This document shows, piece by piece, positions 41,737 through 53,094 of a stretch of DNA of 64,000 nt (position 1 is the stretch's first letter; every line of letters starts with the position of its first letter). The stretch comes from Lepidostoma basale (taxonomy: Eukaryota; Arthropoda; Insecta; Trichoptera; Lepidostomatidae): contig JAHDVF020000853.1 in NCBI GenBank assembly GCA_022606425.2, positions 1 to 64,000 on the forward strand, written 5' to 3'. Below the pieces are notes generated by a model. It was not told the DNA's origin. It made no database searches and saw only the letters and a program-made list of their open reading frames with translations. A program made the translations under genes and the position numbers.

Positions 41737-42267
41737 GTAAGTACCCACATTTATTGTTTAATCGACGGACTTATTTATTTGTGACCAGTCCTAAAGCAAA
41801 ATCATAACACAGCTTGTTACATAAAATGAGAAATTTTCCGTATTGAAAAACGGAGAACGACAACCCTTAAAACCTCTAGGGAAAAGTAATTAAATACAAG
41901 AAATCGTACATGTACCAACAACGAATCCGACGTTTATGTGACTTCTTCAACCATCAAACTTTATTATCACCAAAGAGTATAACTTTATAAGTATCGAAAA
42001 GAACTTATTCTGGCTTCAAGTATATTGCAAAAAAATGTTTCCAACTGCGGCAGACTACATTTGCAGCTCATATTTGAATGTAGATACCTAATTAAACATT
42101 TTTACTTTAGCTCCTTACTACCAATTTGTATCATACATAATATTATGATGAATTGGAACTCACTCGTTATAATTAATCGCAATTCGAGACCATTTTTCAT
42201 ACTTCAAATGAAGCTAGCCGCGCAAAGTAGCTTTATACACACTTAGAACGTTGATAAAATATATGTC

Positions 42268-42470
42268 GACCTTCGTGGCAGAGTAGGAAGATCTCTGACT
42301 TCCATACCGAAGGTCCCGTTTGATTCCCGACGATGGCAGTGTGATTCTTACACTGTCTTTGGTCTGGTGTAGAATTCTCATGACAATAAAATGGCGATAG
42401 ATTGACTAACTATCACATTTCATAAGAATCAATATAACAGCTAAAATAAATTGTATACAGTAATTGAGTT
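42268..42470 (+). mobile_element. tRNA-derived SINE
   Basis: The head is CGACCTTCGTGGCAGAGTAGG and the B box is damaged (CCCGTTTGATTCCCG). The body is TTTGGTCTGGTGTAGAATTC and AATGGCGATAGATTGACTAA. It lacks the AAT tail. Confidence 0.8.
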
Positions 42471-42539
42471 CAAAAGACCTTTTATATACAAGAAAAAATA
42501 ATAAAATAAATAAAATTTGGACCTATAATTATTAATGAG

Positions 42540-42950
42540 ATATCTTCTTCTTTAACAGTGCCATGTCACAGGTCCTCCTGACGTTGGAAATCATTGTGGA
42601 CAATGTTTTCTCGCCACAGTGATTTCCTGGGAAGTATTATTGGAACGGTTTCACGTTACCTTCTCCGGGGATTTTCTGTGGGGGTTACCTACCCTTAGCT
42701 AATGGTTCTCGGTTTTGTGGCGCCGAAGATACATCAAAAGTCCTGTCCCTATCTGCTATGACCCTGATGGCGAAGTCAGTGATCACAATGCCCTGGACTT
42801 GAGGGATCACCAGGACCATTCTAAGACGCCAGGGACTCGGACTTGCTGAAAGTCTTGCTGTTGTCATACAAGGTGGCGTTTCCAGCAGGGTAGGTCCCAC
42901 AGTGGCACTTCTGGGCGTGCGAGTCCCTGGATGAGATATATTATGTTGTA
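42540..42950 (-). other. possible family G 3' scrap plus unassigned frame
   Basis: At 42545-42615 the minus strand reads MISNVRRTCDMALLKKK, loosely like the family G end (ANVGGTRQGT) with a GAAGAA-rich tail. A 71-codon minus frame at 42685-42900 is not recognised. Confidence 0.25.
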
Positions 42951-43479
42951 TTAAAATTAGTTATTGATTGCTAATTTTATTCGACTGCTGATTCACCTTT
43001 CGACTAAATCATTTGATAAAGAAATATAATATTATACAAAATTCTATCAACTCTAACCGATTAATATACCAAATACTATAATATAATATAATTTTAAATA
43101 AATATAAAAAACTGTTTGTTATAACCTAATTGTTTTTTGTGTTCTTACTATACAATAAAAATATCATAAGTACCTACGAGTATATCAACCATTGAGACAA
43201 CTTATATTTTTATAGTAAATTTGTCTCCTTGGTTCTCTTTTTCTGCAAAGTTAAAATGTCCCAAAAACGTAAAATTAAAAACCACTAGATACAGAATTTA
43301 TTTAAACGTATTTTTTGTGTATATTCTTCATACTTGGACCTAAAATGCATTATGTTTATATAAATAAACTGAAAAACAACTGTTAACCCCAAAATTAATA
43401 TGGTTATGTAGAAATAAATAGTTTCAAGATAATTTTTATATTGATGGAATGTTCTATTTTATGACATTTCTACGCAGGG
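42951..43479. other. AT-rich DNA, nothing recognised
   Basis: No frame or shared repeat of note. Confidence 0.45.
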
Positions 43480-43990
43480 GTATGCAGAAAGGATGGACCG
43501 CTACCTTTTAATGCGCGCGCGTCAATTTATTCGACTCCTCATGTTGTCGACATTTAAATTTTAATTAATTTGAACATGCCACGTTTTTTCCTTTCTCTTT
43601 TATTTTGTTGCTCCATTTACACATTTTACATATGCATTATCTCCCATTCCTTCTACCTTTTTTATTTCCACTTACCTAAATAACTAAGAGATCCAAATCA
43701 AAGTTTACAAAATAATAATAATATAATAATACATATTTATATACCAACGAAATATCTAACTGGCCATCGCATCGTTTCCTCGAAGAGGTAAGTAGAGAGA
43801 ACGGGCCGCCTTACTTTTCTTTGACTTCGTCATCATTCATGCAGAGTGTCATGCACACACGTCGATTTTTACCTCTCCAATTATGGCCGACATCAAAATT
43901 CTTATTGAATTAGTCTTGCCACGTTATCTTCGGCCTTTCATCAACGTGTGTATTGGTATAGATTTCTTGGTTCTTTCATAATTTATTATT
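43480..43990 (-). mobile_element. two decayed RTE-A 3' fragments
   Basis: 43480-43650 and 43770-43950 both show, on the minus strand, TWHVQ-like, VEKLTRA-like and MHD-like remnants. They align to the TWHDQINQIL...RRNRRACMTRCM segment only at DNA level. Both are very degenerate and AT-drifted. Confidence 0.45.
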
Positions 43991-44019
43991 TTCGTGTATC
44001 CAACCTATTATTATTTTGT

Positions 44020-44235
44020 TGACACCATGAGCCAGTCGATGTAAAAGGTATTTAGCTATCATAGTATTTCTCGTGACATGAGATAGGTAGCTAATCTATC
44101 GCCATTTTATTGTCATGTGAATTCTACACCAGACCAAAGACAGGGTGACAATCACACTGCCCTCGCCGGGAATCGAACCCGGAACCTTTGGGGTGGCAGT
44201 CAATGCTCTTACCACTCGGCCACGAAGGTCGTCTA
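44020..44235 (-). mobile_element. tRNA-derived SINE, near full length
   Basis: The head at 44235 is GACGACCTTCGTGGCCGAGTG, the B box GGGTTCGATTCCCGG is intact, the body is typical, and ATTATTATTTTG remains at the tail end. Confidence 0.85.
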
Positions 44236-44479
44236 TCATAGTGATATTTCAGCAATTTTGTTCACTGTAATTTGATCTGCCATCCATCTTTTGTCTGTTT
44301 CATGCTTCACTTCTATACCACAACACCATCTACAGAAGATTTTATAATTTTTTTGTAAATATTGTGTGAATACATTATTATGAAAACGAGAATCAATTAT
44401 GTTGCACAGAATCTCATTTACCACAATCGTAATATTTTATTTAATGTTATAACAGTACAGTGTTTGAGTTCTCCCTAAA

Positions 44480-44720
44480 AGCGTGGAGCAGGCAGAAGCA
44501 GGAATAAAATAGAATAAATGAGATCTTAACGAAGAACACGTGTAGAAGAGACGTATAACAGAATGTACGACAAATGAAATCGACCCTAATAATTTTAAGA
44601 AAGGTTCGTTAAGGTGGTTTGAGCATATTGAATTAATTAATTATCAATCTAAATAGATAATTAAAGTCAATTAAAGCCACAGAAAATGTGGCATGGCCAA
44701 CAAAAAATATAACTAATATA
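44480..44720 (+). mobile_element. decayed RTE-A fragment
   Basis: Plus-strand remnants include GSLRWFEHI-like at about 44605-44630 and a HRKCGMANKK-like version of RKTWHDQ near 44680. Weak. Confidence 0.4.
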
Positions 44721-44794
44721 ATTATTATAATTATTTACTATTGATTGTATTCCGAATAAAATATTGTAATTTTTAAGATTCTTTTTTTATTATA

Positions 44795-44872
44795 TCTTCT
44801 TCGTCAAGTGGCCTGTCGGGTCCCCCCAACGTTGGCGATCACCTCGGCGAACCTGTCCCTGTCCTTTTATTA
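44795..44872 (-). mobile_element. family G 3' end fragment
   Basis: GGACAGGGACAGGTTCGCCG and GGTGATCGCCAACGTTGGGG on the minus strand match the family G end at 20265-20325. A short GAAGAAGATAT tail remains. Confidence 0.6.
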
Positions 44873-44879
44873 TATATAT

Positions 44880-45705
44880 AATTATAATGTCCTACTTGCA
44901 GACAACGAGCATGAACTACAAGTCCTGGTGAATTGTATGTATGAGGTATGCATGCGAAATGATCTGATGATGAATGTTAATAAGTCCAAGGTAATGATTT
45001 TTGAAAAGGAAGAAACCATGACAGTCTGCAACATTAGCGTGAATGGTGAAAACTTGGAGCAAGTAGTTGAGTGTGTGTATTTAGGTAGTATGTTTACAAG
45101 AGATGGGAGAGTGGAGAGGGATATTGAAAGGGTTGGGGCATGCAACAAAGTGAATGGTGCAAACAAAAACCTATCCAAAAAAGATAGAATGGCAGTGCAC
45201 AATGGTGTTCTTCTACCGACCCTTATGTATGGAAGCGAAGCATGGAACTGGCAAAAGAAGGATGAAAGTAGAATAAATGCAGTAGAAATGAGTTCTCTTA
45301 GACGAATGTGTAGATATTCTGTGTATGATAGAGTGCCGAATGAAAATATAAGAAGTGAATGCGGTGCGAATGATGGTGTCATGAACAAAATAATGAAAGG
45401 ATCATTAAGATGGTTTGGACATATGGAAAGAATGAATGAAGAAAGAATGGTATAAAAATTATATGTTAATGATGTAAATGGAACCAGAAATAGAGGAAGA
45501 CCGAGGAAAACGTGGCACGATCAAATAAATCAAATATTGAATGTCGGCCATGTGAGGAGTCAGAGAAATCGACGCGCGTGCATGACACGATGTATGAATG
45601 TTGAGGAAGCGAGAGAAATATGTCAGGAAAGAAAGGTGTGGCAGTCCATTCTTTCTGCCTACCCCTTCGGGGAGACGGCGTGATGGTTAGTTAGTTAGTT
45701 AGTTT
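44880..45705 (+). mobile_element. RTE-A, longest 3' copy
   Basis: A continuous frame from about 44880 to 45455 reads LLADNEHELQVLVNCMYEVC, MMNVNKSKVMIFEKEETMTV, VVECVYLGSMFTRDGRVERD, HNGVLLPTLMYGSEAWNWQK and GSLRWFGHMERMNEERMV, then one stop. The frame then continues GRPRKTWHDQINQILNVGHV, RRACMTRCMNVEEAREICQE and ILSAYPFGETA-stop. The 3' hairpin CCCCTTCGGGG and GATGGTTAGTTAGTTAGTTA end it. It serves as the reference for the family in this window. In full elements this region follows the RT catalytic box. The tandem-repeat 3' tail instead of poly(A) is typical of RTE-like clades; the clade itself is inferred. Confidence 0.8.
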
Positions 45706-45790
45706 ATAATTATAATTTGTATTTTGTTGTTGTGTAGGTACCTTTAAATATAATTTTGATACATATAAAATGTGTATTGTTCCCTGAACA

Positions 45791-45945
45791 ATGATGTAAA
45801 GCTCCATATTAAATAATTAATACGTCTGTTTCGCCTCTTAGCTACGTCATTATCAAATCTTCATTTGATGAAACACTTCATTTCCATAAAATATGATAAA
45901 ACTGTTAGAAAACAGAAGTGTTTATTCGTATTCATTATAAAAAGT
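45791..45945 (+). repeat. MITE copy (CTCCATATTAAATAATTAA family)
   Basis: It starts AAGCTCCATATTAAATAATT and holds ATCAAATCTTCATTTGATGA followed by AACACTTC. This is a different stem II with the same GAAAC placement. It ends TTTATTCGTATTCATTATAA. Confidence 0.6.
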
Positions 45946-46019
45946 ATAAATGGATTATTTGATATTGTAGAGAGTAGATAGTAGCCTTGTAGTGCGGTAA
46001 TAGAACAATTTAAAGAGTT

Positions 46020-46291
46020 GGTAATGATGCGCCCCCGTGTTGGCGACACATGCGCCGCGCCGGTGTGGGATGGAAGGTAAACATTTTCCCGGTGGAGGGG
46101 AGGGGAGGGGAGGGGAGGGGGCAAGACGCCTCCCGCCTGCAGCGGGCGCTCCTCGCCTCTCTCAGTCGCCAGGACACTTTCCCCCGAGACACACCTCTCT
46201 CCACCCTCCCGCCGCACGTGCCATCCTAGTACTTAGTGCTTCTTGCTCTGTAGACCCATGGCATTGTTTTTTCGGCAAGCACACGGTACGG
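46020..46291 (+). promoter_or_regulatory. GC-rich island, candidate promoter and first exon
   Basis: It is GC-rich over 250 bp in AT-rich surroundings. A GGGGA run at 46094-46131 (about seven G-tracts) can form a G-quadruplex. A CACGTG E-box lies at 46215. At 46258, acccATGg opens MALFFRQAHGT and a strong donor ACGG|GTGAGT follows at 46291/46292. This would be a first coding exon of about 34 bp, but no next exon is identified. It could equally be an unmethylated repeat. Confidence 0.3.
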
Positions 46292-46395
46292 GTGAGTTTA
46301 TTCAATTGCTTACAAATTATATCCTCTTTATCGACAATGATTTTTAGCACTTTATTTACTTTACAAGATTTTTAAAAACAAATCAAATCTTAACG

Positions 46396-46475
46396 TTTTT
46401 TCAAATCAAATCAAATCAATTTATTTTCTCAAAAGATATTACAAACAACAATTTTAGTTTTAGGCATCTATTGAG
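46396..46475 (-). mobile_element. family F 3' tail fragment
   Basis: TCAAATCAAATCAAATCAAT and TTATTTTCTCAAAAGATATT are the reverse complement of the family F 3' end. Only the last ~75 bp are present. Confidence 0.65.
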
Positions 46476-46479
46476 AATG

Positions 46480-48095
46480 TATTTATAAATATTATTTAAT
46501 ATATTTATTTTGTATTTATAAATATTAAGAATGCCATTTTTTCATCGCTTATAAAATTAAAATAATTTATAAACAAATTATAATTTATAATAAATTAGAT
46601 ATAAATAAGTGTTTACGTATTCTTTAATGTAAAAATAAAAATTCTGTAATAATCTAAAAGAACGCATATTTTTGTTATACCTATCACATACTCAAGAGGC
46701 GACCTGTTGATTTTAGTGAAGCCATGCCGTTACAACTTAAAACAATTCGTCTGTTATTCGAGCAGCGTTATTTCGTGTTCACAATATGAAATCAGCGTTT
46801 TTTTTTCTTCTTTTGTTATAAAAACTTTTTTGCTGATCTTTGGTGTCACTTTACGCGGGCGTCGTAGTTCGGAGCCCGGTGGGAAAGATTTGAATGTTTT
46901 CCGTTGGCTTCCATTTTGTTGAAGAACAGTTCCAATTGATTATCCTGAAAACTTATATTAGTGTGTAAAATTAAATTAATTTTTTGGTTAGTTCTAAAAC
47001 GTTATTTATTTAAAAGTGCAATCTAAATTAATATTGTCATACTAATTATAATTGCTACACTGTCTACATAATTTTGTTCATTTATATACATTTCTAAGCA
47101 TAAATATTACATTTTCATATGAAGCAATCACTTTTTGATTAGACAAATAAATTATAACATAAATATATAAAATAAAGTAAGACTTTGCATTTTCAATATA
47201 TTAATTCCGTGGTTATAATATACGAAGTGTTATTTTATTTTATATATAAATAATAATTAATATTACACTATCCGTTAAATTTGTATTAAAATGTACCCAT
47301 TTTTTAATATACCGTTAATTATTTAACGCGACGAGTTTATTCAAAACAATGGCATATATATACCTTTTACTTAACAACAAAATATTCTACCTATTTTTTA
47401 TGTATACGTGTTATAATATTGTCATATCCGCTTTAAATTATTAAAGAAATAAAAACATGGATAGAAATATGAGTATGTGTAGAATATTTACGTTTGTAAT
47501 TAATCAAAACAATGGCATATACCTAAACGCGTATTCAATTTATGCATTGCGAATCGAATAATAGACAAAATATTTTGAATAAACTTCATATTCCGGAAAT
47601 ATAATATTCGAATAAGCAAAAATGTGTTGATATTTCGAATAAACGCTGATTCAGATTTTTAAACATTAGTTCGCTGAGGCCTTGTATTATTGAGTTAATA
47701 TAGATGTATTTTAAAACTATAATAAATGAGCTCTTAGATTATTTGTGTTGTGTTGTGAAGACAGTCGGTCCCCCGGTCTCCGTTAGTAAGTCAAACAAAG
47801 ACAATTGCAGTACCTACCTCGAGTTCTGTTACACAAATGCGAACGCAATCAAAGATAGATTGGGGTTTTCCTTTTCTCAATCTTGCGACGCTTTCGGGTG
47901 ACCAGCGCGTCGTCGGCGGCGAAATTTACCGGTCACTACAAATTAAGATCGCAAATTCGCTTCATTTTTTGTTATTTTCACCATTACATGATCACCATGC
48001 GAGTTATAATTTAAATGGTAAATTGTCTTACAATTTAACTGTGTTTATTTGACTAGTGAAGTAATAATTAAATATTAACTAGGACTTAGTAATAA
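46480..48095. other. AT-rich DNA, nothing firmly recognised
   Basis: Mostly AT-rich. A GC-richer patch at 47760-47930 has 65- and 71-codon frames without known motifs. Confidence 0.4.
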
Positions 48096-48099
48096 TTAA

Positions 48100-48590
48100 A
48101 TATTAACCCTTATGTATGGAAACGAAGCGTGGAACTGACAGAAGAAAGATGAGAGCAGAATAAATGCGGTAGAAATGAGGTCCCTAAGACGTATGTGTGG
48201 TAGAACGATGTACGACAGAATCTCAAATGCTGATATTAGGAAGGAATGTAGAGCGAAAGAAGGTATTATGAACAAAATTATGAAAGGTTCGCTGCGTTGG
48301 TTCGGACATATGGAGCGCATGGGTGAAGAAGGAATGGTTAAAAAAGTATACGTTAACGATGTAAATGGAGTAAGGAGTCGAGGTAGACCGAGGAAAACAT
48401 GGCATGACCAAATTAATTAAATATTGAAGGTTGGTCATGTCAGAAGCCGGAAGAATCGACGTGCGTGTATGACTCGATGTATGTGGAGGAAGCTAGAGAG
48501 GTGTGCCAGGATAGAGTAGTGTGGCGGTCCATTCTCTCTGCCTACCCCTACGGGGAAACGGCGTGATGGTTTGTTGTTAACTAGGACAAT
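48100..48590 (+). mobile_element. RTE-A 3' half
   Basis: TLMYGNEAWN comes first. 48175-48420 reads MRSLRRMCGRTMYDRISNAD, IMNKIMKGSLRWFGHMERMG and GRPRKTWHDQIN-stop, then frame-shifted MTRCM and EEAREVCQD. The 3' hairpin is CCCCTACGGGG and the tail GATGGTTTGTTG. It shares the GTTTGTTGTT tail variant with 30030-30655, so the two may be one subfamily. Confidence 0.75.
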
Positions 48591-48711
48591 TTTCAGTTAT
48601 AAAACTAAATGATAATAATAATATTCGCCTTAAGTAATGTGTCGTGGGAATCCAAGTAAATTTTAAGTATATCTACTAGTTAGGTAAATATCTTATTCTT
48701 TTTATGAATGT

Positions 48712-48770
48712 TTCAACATTTGTATTTTCACAACACTATATTTCAATGTTCACCAACATGTTATAAATTT
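48712..48770 (+). repeat. partial copy of the 10253-10535 inverted repeat
   Basis: CATTTGTATTTTCACAACAC and CACCAACATGTT match the left arm at 10280-10332 with substitutions. Confidence 0.45.
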
Positions 48771-49042
48771 GATTTTATTATTCCATATACAAATTGAATT
48801 TTAGGTGTTATAAAAATGCAAGCTTTTCTAATATTTTTTTCAAATTAGAATCCATAACACAAAACAAAGCCAAAAATATATAAGATATCAAATTGAATAA
48901 ATTAATTGTCTGAAGAAATTGTGTTTATTAATATTATTTTTACTTTCTTTTATATTCGCCTTCACTTTGTGTTGTGGATTCTATTGAACGGTTATGACAT
49001 AACCTTTTTCAATGTACAAAATTTTATTTGTATTATTTTCAG

Positions 49043-49100
49043 GGGCTGTTTCCACATCATAATCAGTTATTTCACAGACGCGCTGTACATTAGAGGAAGG
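49043..49100 (+). CDS. candidate 58-bp internal exon
   Basis: It is bounded by tattattttcag and |gtgagtattt, both strong splice signals. One phase is open and reads GCFHIIISYFTDALYIRGR. No family is recognised. The other two phases have stops. Confidence 0.3.
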
Positions 49101-49384
49101 GTGAGTATTTTTATCTTAGTTTTAATGTAACCGTGTCATTTTAAAAATACTTCAGTTTACACCCTTTTAATCGAGAATTTGATTTGTAATATGAAACTAA
49201 TCATTTTTAAAGCCTTTTTGCAACGTAATGCACGACCAGAACAGGATACTTAGGTTAGGTACATATATATTTATTAGATTAGTAATATTTACTCGGATAA
49301 ATATTCTACAAGACTATGCTAGAATCACAAATGTGTTGATATAAAATTAATAATATATTTTGATAAAAATACGGTTCCTCATCA

Positions 49385-49760
49385 TCGTCAGCCTTTAGTC
49401 GTCCAGTGCTGAACATAGGCCTCCCTTCCCGACTTCCACAACTCTCTATCTCTCGCCGCTCTGTGCCATTGACCTCCTGCTACTCTCTTGATGTCATCAG
49501 ACCATCTGGCTTGTGGTCTGCCAGGATTTCTATGGCCGGTTCTCGGTCGCCACTCCAGGGTGTGTCTTGTCCACCGATCATCCGTTGTTCTTGTTATATG
49601 GCGGGCCCAATTCTTCTGTTCTCTTCTGTCCACAACTTTGGTCCTTTCTCTGATCCATTCATATCGCTTCCTGTCTCGCAGACTGATGTTTAACATCCTC
49701 CTCTCCATTGCCCGCTGGGTCACTTGGAGTTTTTCTGTATTGTTCTTCTTGCGGCTATTT
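49385..49760 (-). mobile_element. family D non-LTR C-terminal frame
   Basis: An intact 111-codon minus frame reads MTQRAMERRMLNISLRDRKR, RERTKVVDRREQKNWARHIT, RTTDDRWTRHTLEWRPRTGH, GRPQARWSDDIKRVAGGQWH and ends AYVQHWTTKG-stop. It is followed by GATGATGAGG at the 3' end. Best family D copy here; RT and endonuclease are absent. Confidence 0.7.
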
Positions 49761-49764
49761 TAAT

Positions 49765-50760
49765 TTATTTCTTAAAGTGATATCTTCTAAAGATGATTTG
49801 TAACGATGGAGGAAACCAACTCACCGTGTCACAATGCACAAAATCTACTTGAATTAAATTCGAAATGAAAATTTTATTCTTTTTGAATAATTGTTATCCT
49901 TAACACATTTGAAATATTTTCCAAAAAATATATTATCAGAATTTCAGGTATATTATTTGTATGAATAAAAATATTTTAAATACTACGAAACCAAACTAAC
50001 TAACGCGTCGTTTAAATGGGCTGCCACACTTAAATTTTTTGGCATATACCTACAATATTTTTACTGAAAACATCGAATTTATTTAACTGTGACATGCTTT
50101 CTTCTTCGTTATTTTGTCTTCTTTCCGATTGTTCACTCAGACTACAGATATTATAAAACCATCTCAGTGTTTACAATCATTAATTTTTTAGTATACAACA
50201 TACGCGCAATCCGATCTTGATTAATTAAATAATATACCTACACCTGCTCTTTAATCTTACTTAATTGTGAAAAAATGTAAAACGTATGTTATTCTTTAGA
50301 AATTTTTATATGGACCCTGATAGTGTATCTGTGGTCTAAACGTTTGACATAATTAATCAGAAGTATGAATATTTATAATAATAATAAATAAATAAAACTC
50401 TGTTAGTATGAAGTACAAACATAAATTTAAAAGGATGTGTCCAAAGGATCGGAATAAGAATCATATATAGCCTTTAATGTGTCTAAAATAAACAGTGCCC
50501 ACGAACAAAAAACTAATATTTATTTAACTCTATGCAATAGTGAACGTAAACCGTGCAATTGTCACTTCTTATTTATAACTTTCAATTTAATGATATAAAA
50601 CAATACACATATTATTTACATGTCAAATAATGTCAAGTCAGTGTCTAATGTCAAATAAGCTAATTTCATTTTATTCTTAATTTTATTAACTACCCTACAA
50701 TTTAAAGTATTAAATAATGGCTTCACGCCTTTTGTTTAATTGTTAATTGATTAATAATGT
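49765..50760. other. AT-rich DNA, nothing recognised
   Basis: No coding signal or shared repeat noted. Confidence 0.5.
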
Positions 50761-50764
50761 TTTT

Positions 50765-50875
50765 TAAGGCTACGCTAGTTTCCATCCAAGGGTTTAGTTT
50801 GCACCAAAGTATAATATTTTTTCTGGTTCTTGGGATAGCACTTGACCCTTTAATGCGGTAGTTTCTATAACATTA
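50765..50875 (+). repeat. R1 repeat, copy 2
   Basis: CGCTAGTTTC, TTAGTTTGCACCAAAGTATA, CTGGTTCTTGGGATAGCACT and TTTAATGCGGTAGTTTC are shared with 35221-35330 and the inverse of 53095-53215. Confidence 0.6.
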
Positions 50876-51055
50876 CCTATTGATTCTAATGTCATGTGAT
50901 TGGTAGTCAATCTATCGCCATTTTATTGTCACGTGAATTCTTCACCAAACCAATGACAGCGTGACCATCACACTCCCATCGCTGGGAATCGAACCAGTAA
51001 CTTTCGGTGTGACAGTCATTGCTCTTGCCACTCTGTCTTAAAGGTCGTCAAGTTT
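50876..51055 (-). mobile_element. tRNA-derived SINE
   Basis: The body is AATTCACGTGACAATAAAAT and the B box is degraded (GGTTCGATTCCCAG). The A box and head are drifted (AAGACAGAGTGG). It adjoins R1 with no gap. Confidence 0.75.
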
Positions 51056-51059
51056 AAGT

Positions 51060-51825
51060 TGACGAAATGATATATTTTTTTTTTAACCGTCGCGTTGCCA
51101 TGTGGTAAATTGAGTTTCCACTGCCAATTTAAAGTTGATTTTCTTAAAACCTATGGACCCTAATATTATAAAAAAAATTGTAATCCTCCATTGAAGTGTT
51201 TTCAATATTTCGTAATAAAAAAAAAAGCAAAAAATTACTTCCTTCATCCCAAAAAAATATTTTCTAAGACTGCCCTCACCTTCATTCGTGTTAAGGTAGA
51301 ATTTGTTTTGCTAATATTTACAACTTTATCAAAAGTGACAAATACTTACTCGCTGTTTTGAACGTATTATAAATTATATCTTTGACCTTTTCAATATGTA
51401 CGTAATAATACCACTGTGGACGGAAACGCAGGACGCAACTTAATAATATCAGAACTGTGAAAATATTAACACTTTACCAAAAGGGACAAATATTAATACG
51501 TACTCGTTGTCTTGAACGTACTATACATTTTGCCTAGGTGCCTTTATCCTCGCCCCGCCGGCCGCGGCGCGCAGACAAGTTTATACCCGATGTCCAGTCG
51601 CCCGTATGCTATGACGCATTACATATCAGAAATCGCATGGTTCCAGAAAAAAATTAATAATGATATGTTTTTCAAATAATCCATGTATGTTATAGATATC
51701 AAGATGACATAAATTAAATTTTGATTCATCTAGTCATATGCTTGATATTTAGATAAAGTTAGCGGTAAACTGAACTTACCACATGGGAGCGAGCGTTTTG
51801 TTTTGAACACGGTACGTTAAGGGTT
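51060..51825. other. no gene recognised
   Basis: AT-rich apart from a small GC-rich run at 51552-51575 (CCCGCCGGCCGCGGCGCGCA). Confidence 0.4.
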
Positions 51826-51827
51826 AA

Positions 51828-52025
51828 AAAAAAGACTAACATCAAGGATTTACATCAATGATATTAGAATTTATTTTACAATCTTCAATGTGAGCAGAAA
51901 ATAGCTCATTATTATGAAGAAGGAATCTGGTCGTGTCTAGGCTTGAACCCATGTCCCCTGGATCAGGAGCCAAGCGTTCTATCCCCTGGACCACCACCCG
52001 AATTATTACGTCTTCGTTCACGTTC
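51828..52025 (-). mobile_element. second tRNA-derived SINE family, copy 1
   Basis: The minus-strand head GGGTGGTGGTCCAGGGGATA and ATGGGTTCAAGCCTAGAC look like tRNA A and B regions (B-box GGTTCAAGCC). The body has TGAGCTATTTTCTGCTCACA and AATCCTTGATGTTAGTC. It is unrelated in sequence to the common SINE. A second copy starts 400 bp downstream. Confidence 0.6.
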
Positions 52026-52224
52026 TAAGACAACTGGTGTATTTATATAAATTACAATGGGTTTAAAAAGCGATATTTATGAATCATGCATACTCAGATT
52101 AAAAGTGAAGATTCGGAAAACGTCTCCATCCCATTATTTCATGGCATCATGCTCGCCCCTTTCTTCTGGTCGGCTAATTAAAGTGACAATTGAACGTGTG
52201 AGCTGAAAGCGACCAATCCACACT

Positions 52225-52405
52225 TTTAAGACTAACACAAAGGATTTAAATTAATTGTGGTATAATTTATTACACAATCTCCAAGCTGAGCAGAAATAGT
52301 TCGCTATTATAATATTATATATAAAATTAATCCGGTCGTATCCAGGTTTGAACTCAAGTCCTCTGAATCAGGAAGCAAGCGTTCAATTTCCTAGTCCATA
52401 GGTTC
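52225..52405 (-). mobile_element. second tRNA-derived SINE family, copy 2
   Basis: This is the same order as 51828-52025: AAGACTAACACAAAGGATTT, TGAGCAGAAATAGTTCGCTA, then the tRNA-like GTTCAAACCTGGATACGAC on the minus strand. It is more diverged than copy 1. Confidence 0.6.
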
Positions 52406-52639
52406 CCAACATTTTTTGTAACACCATCCCCTTCACAAGAAACATCCACCCTCTCCCGTAATAAAAAAATAAAAGATTTACACCGTCTATATCTATCGTA
52501 TTTATATTCACAAAGTTGAATTTAAATAGATTATCAAATGCATCAGAAAAGTTGAATTTAAAATAACTTCTTAAATGGTTTATTCGAAATAAATTGTTTT
52601 CAAAACATTTAATTATTTTTTATATACAACAGTTTGTTT

Positions 52640-52845
52640 GAACTCTGTATACAATTTATTTTAGCTATTTTATTGATTTTCATGACATGTTATAGATAGC
52701 TAATCTATCATCATTTTATTGTCACGTTAATTCTACACCAAAACAAAGACTGTGTGACAATCACACTGCCATCGCCGGGAATCGAACGCGAGACCTTCGG
52801 TACGGCAGTCATATTTTTTGACACTCTGCCACGGTGGTCGCCAAT
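52640..52845 (-). mobile_element. tRNA-derived SINE
   Basis: The head is CGACCACCGTGGCAGAGTG, the B box GCGTTCGATTCCCGG, and the body typical. There is no AAT tail. Confidence 0.8.
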
Positions 52846-53094
52846 TATTAATACGTACGCCATCACCCCATTGGACCCGCTATCGCCTCTATGGAAAGCT
52901 CTATCGCCAGTTGAGGTCGATAACGCCTCCGTTAGGAACCTACGCCCTAGACCACCACCTGACTTCTTCTTCACAACTTTCTCTATGTTTGCTGAGCACA
53001 GTAGTACCTGGTCTGCCCGAGTTAGGAGATTTAACTATCTGCTCATTATGTTGTTACTATAAAGGAATATAATAGGAGAAAAACCTGCTTTATA

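Noticed and set aside
51925..52010. Possible functional tRNA gene
   Set aside because: The anticodon arm does not fold into a normal 7-base loop, and a second degraded copy with the same non-tRNA flank lies 400 bp away, so it is a tRNA-derived SINE.
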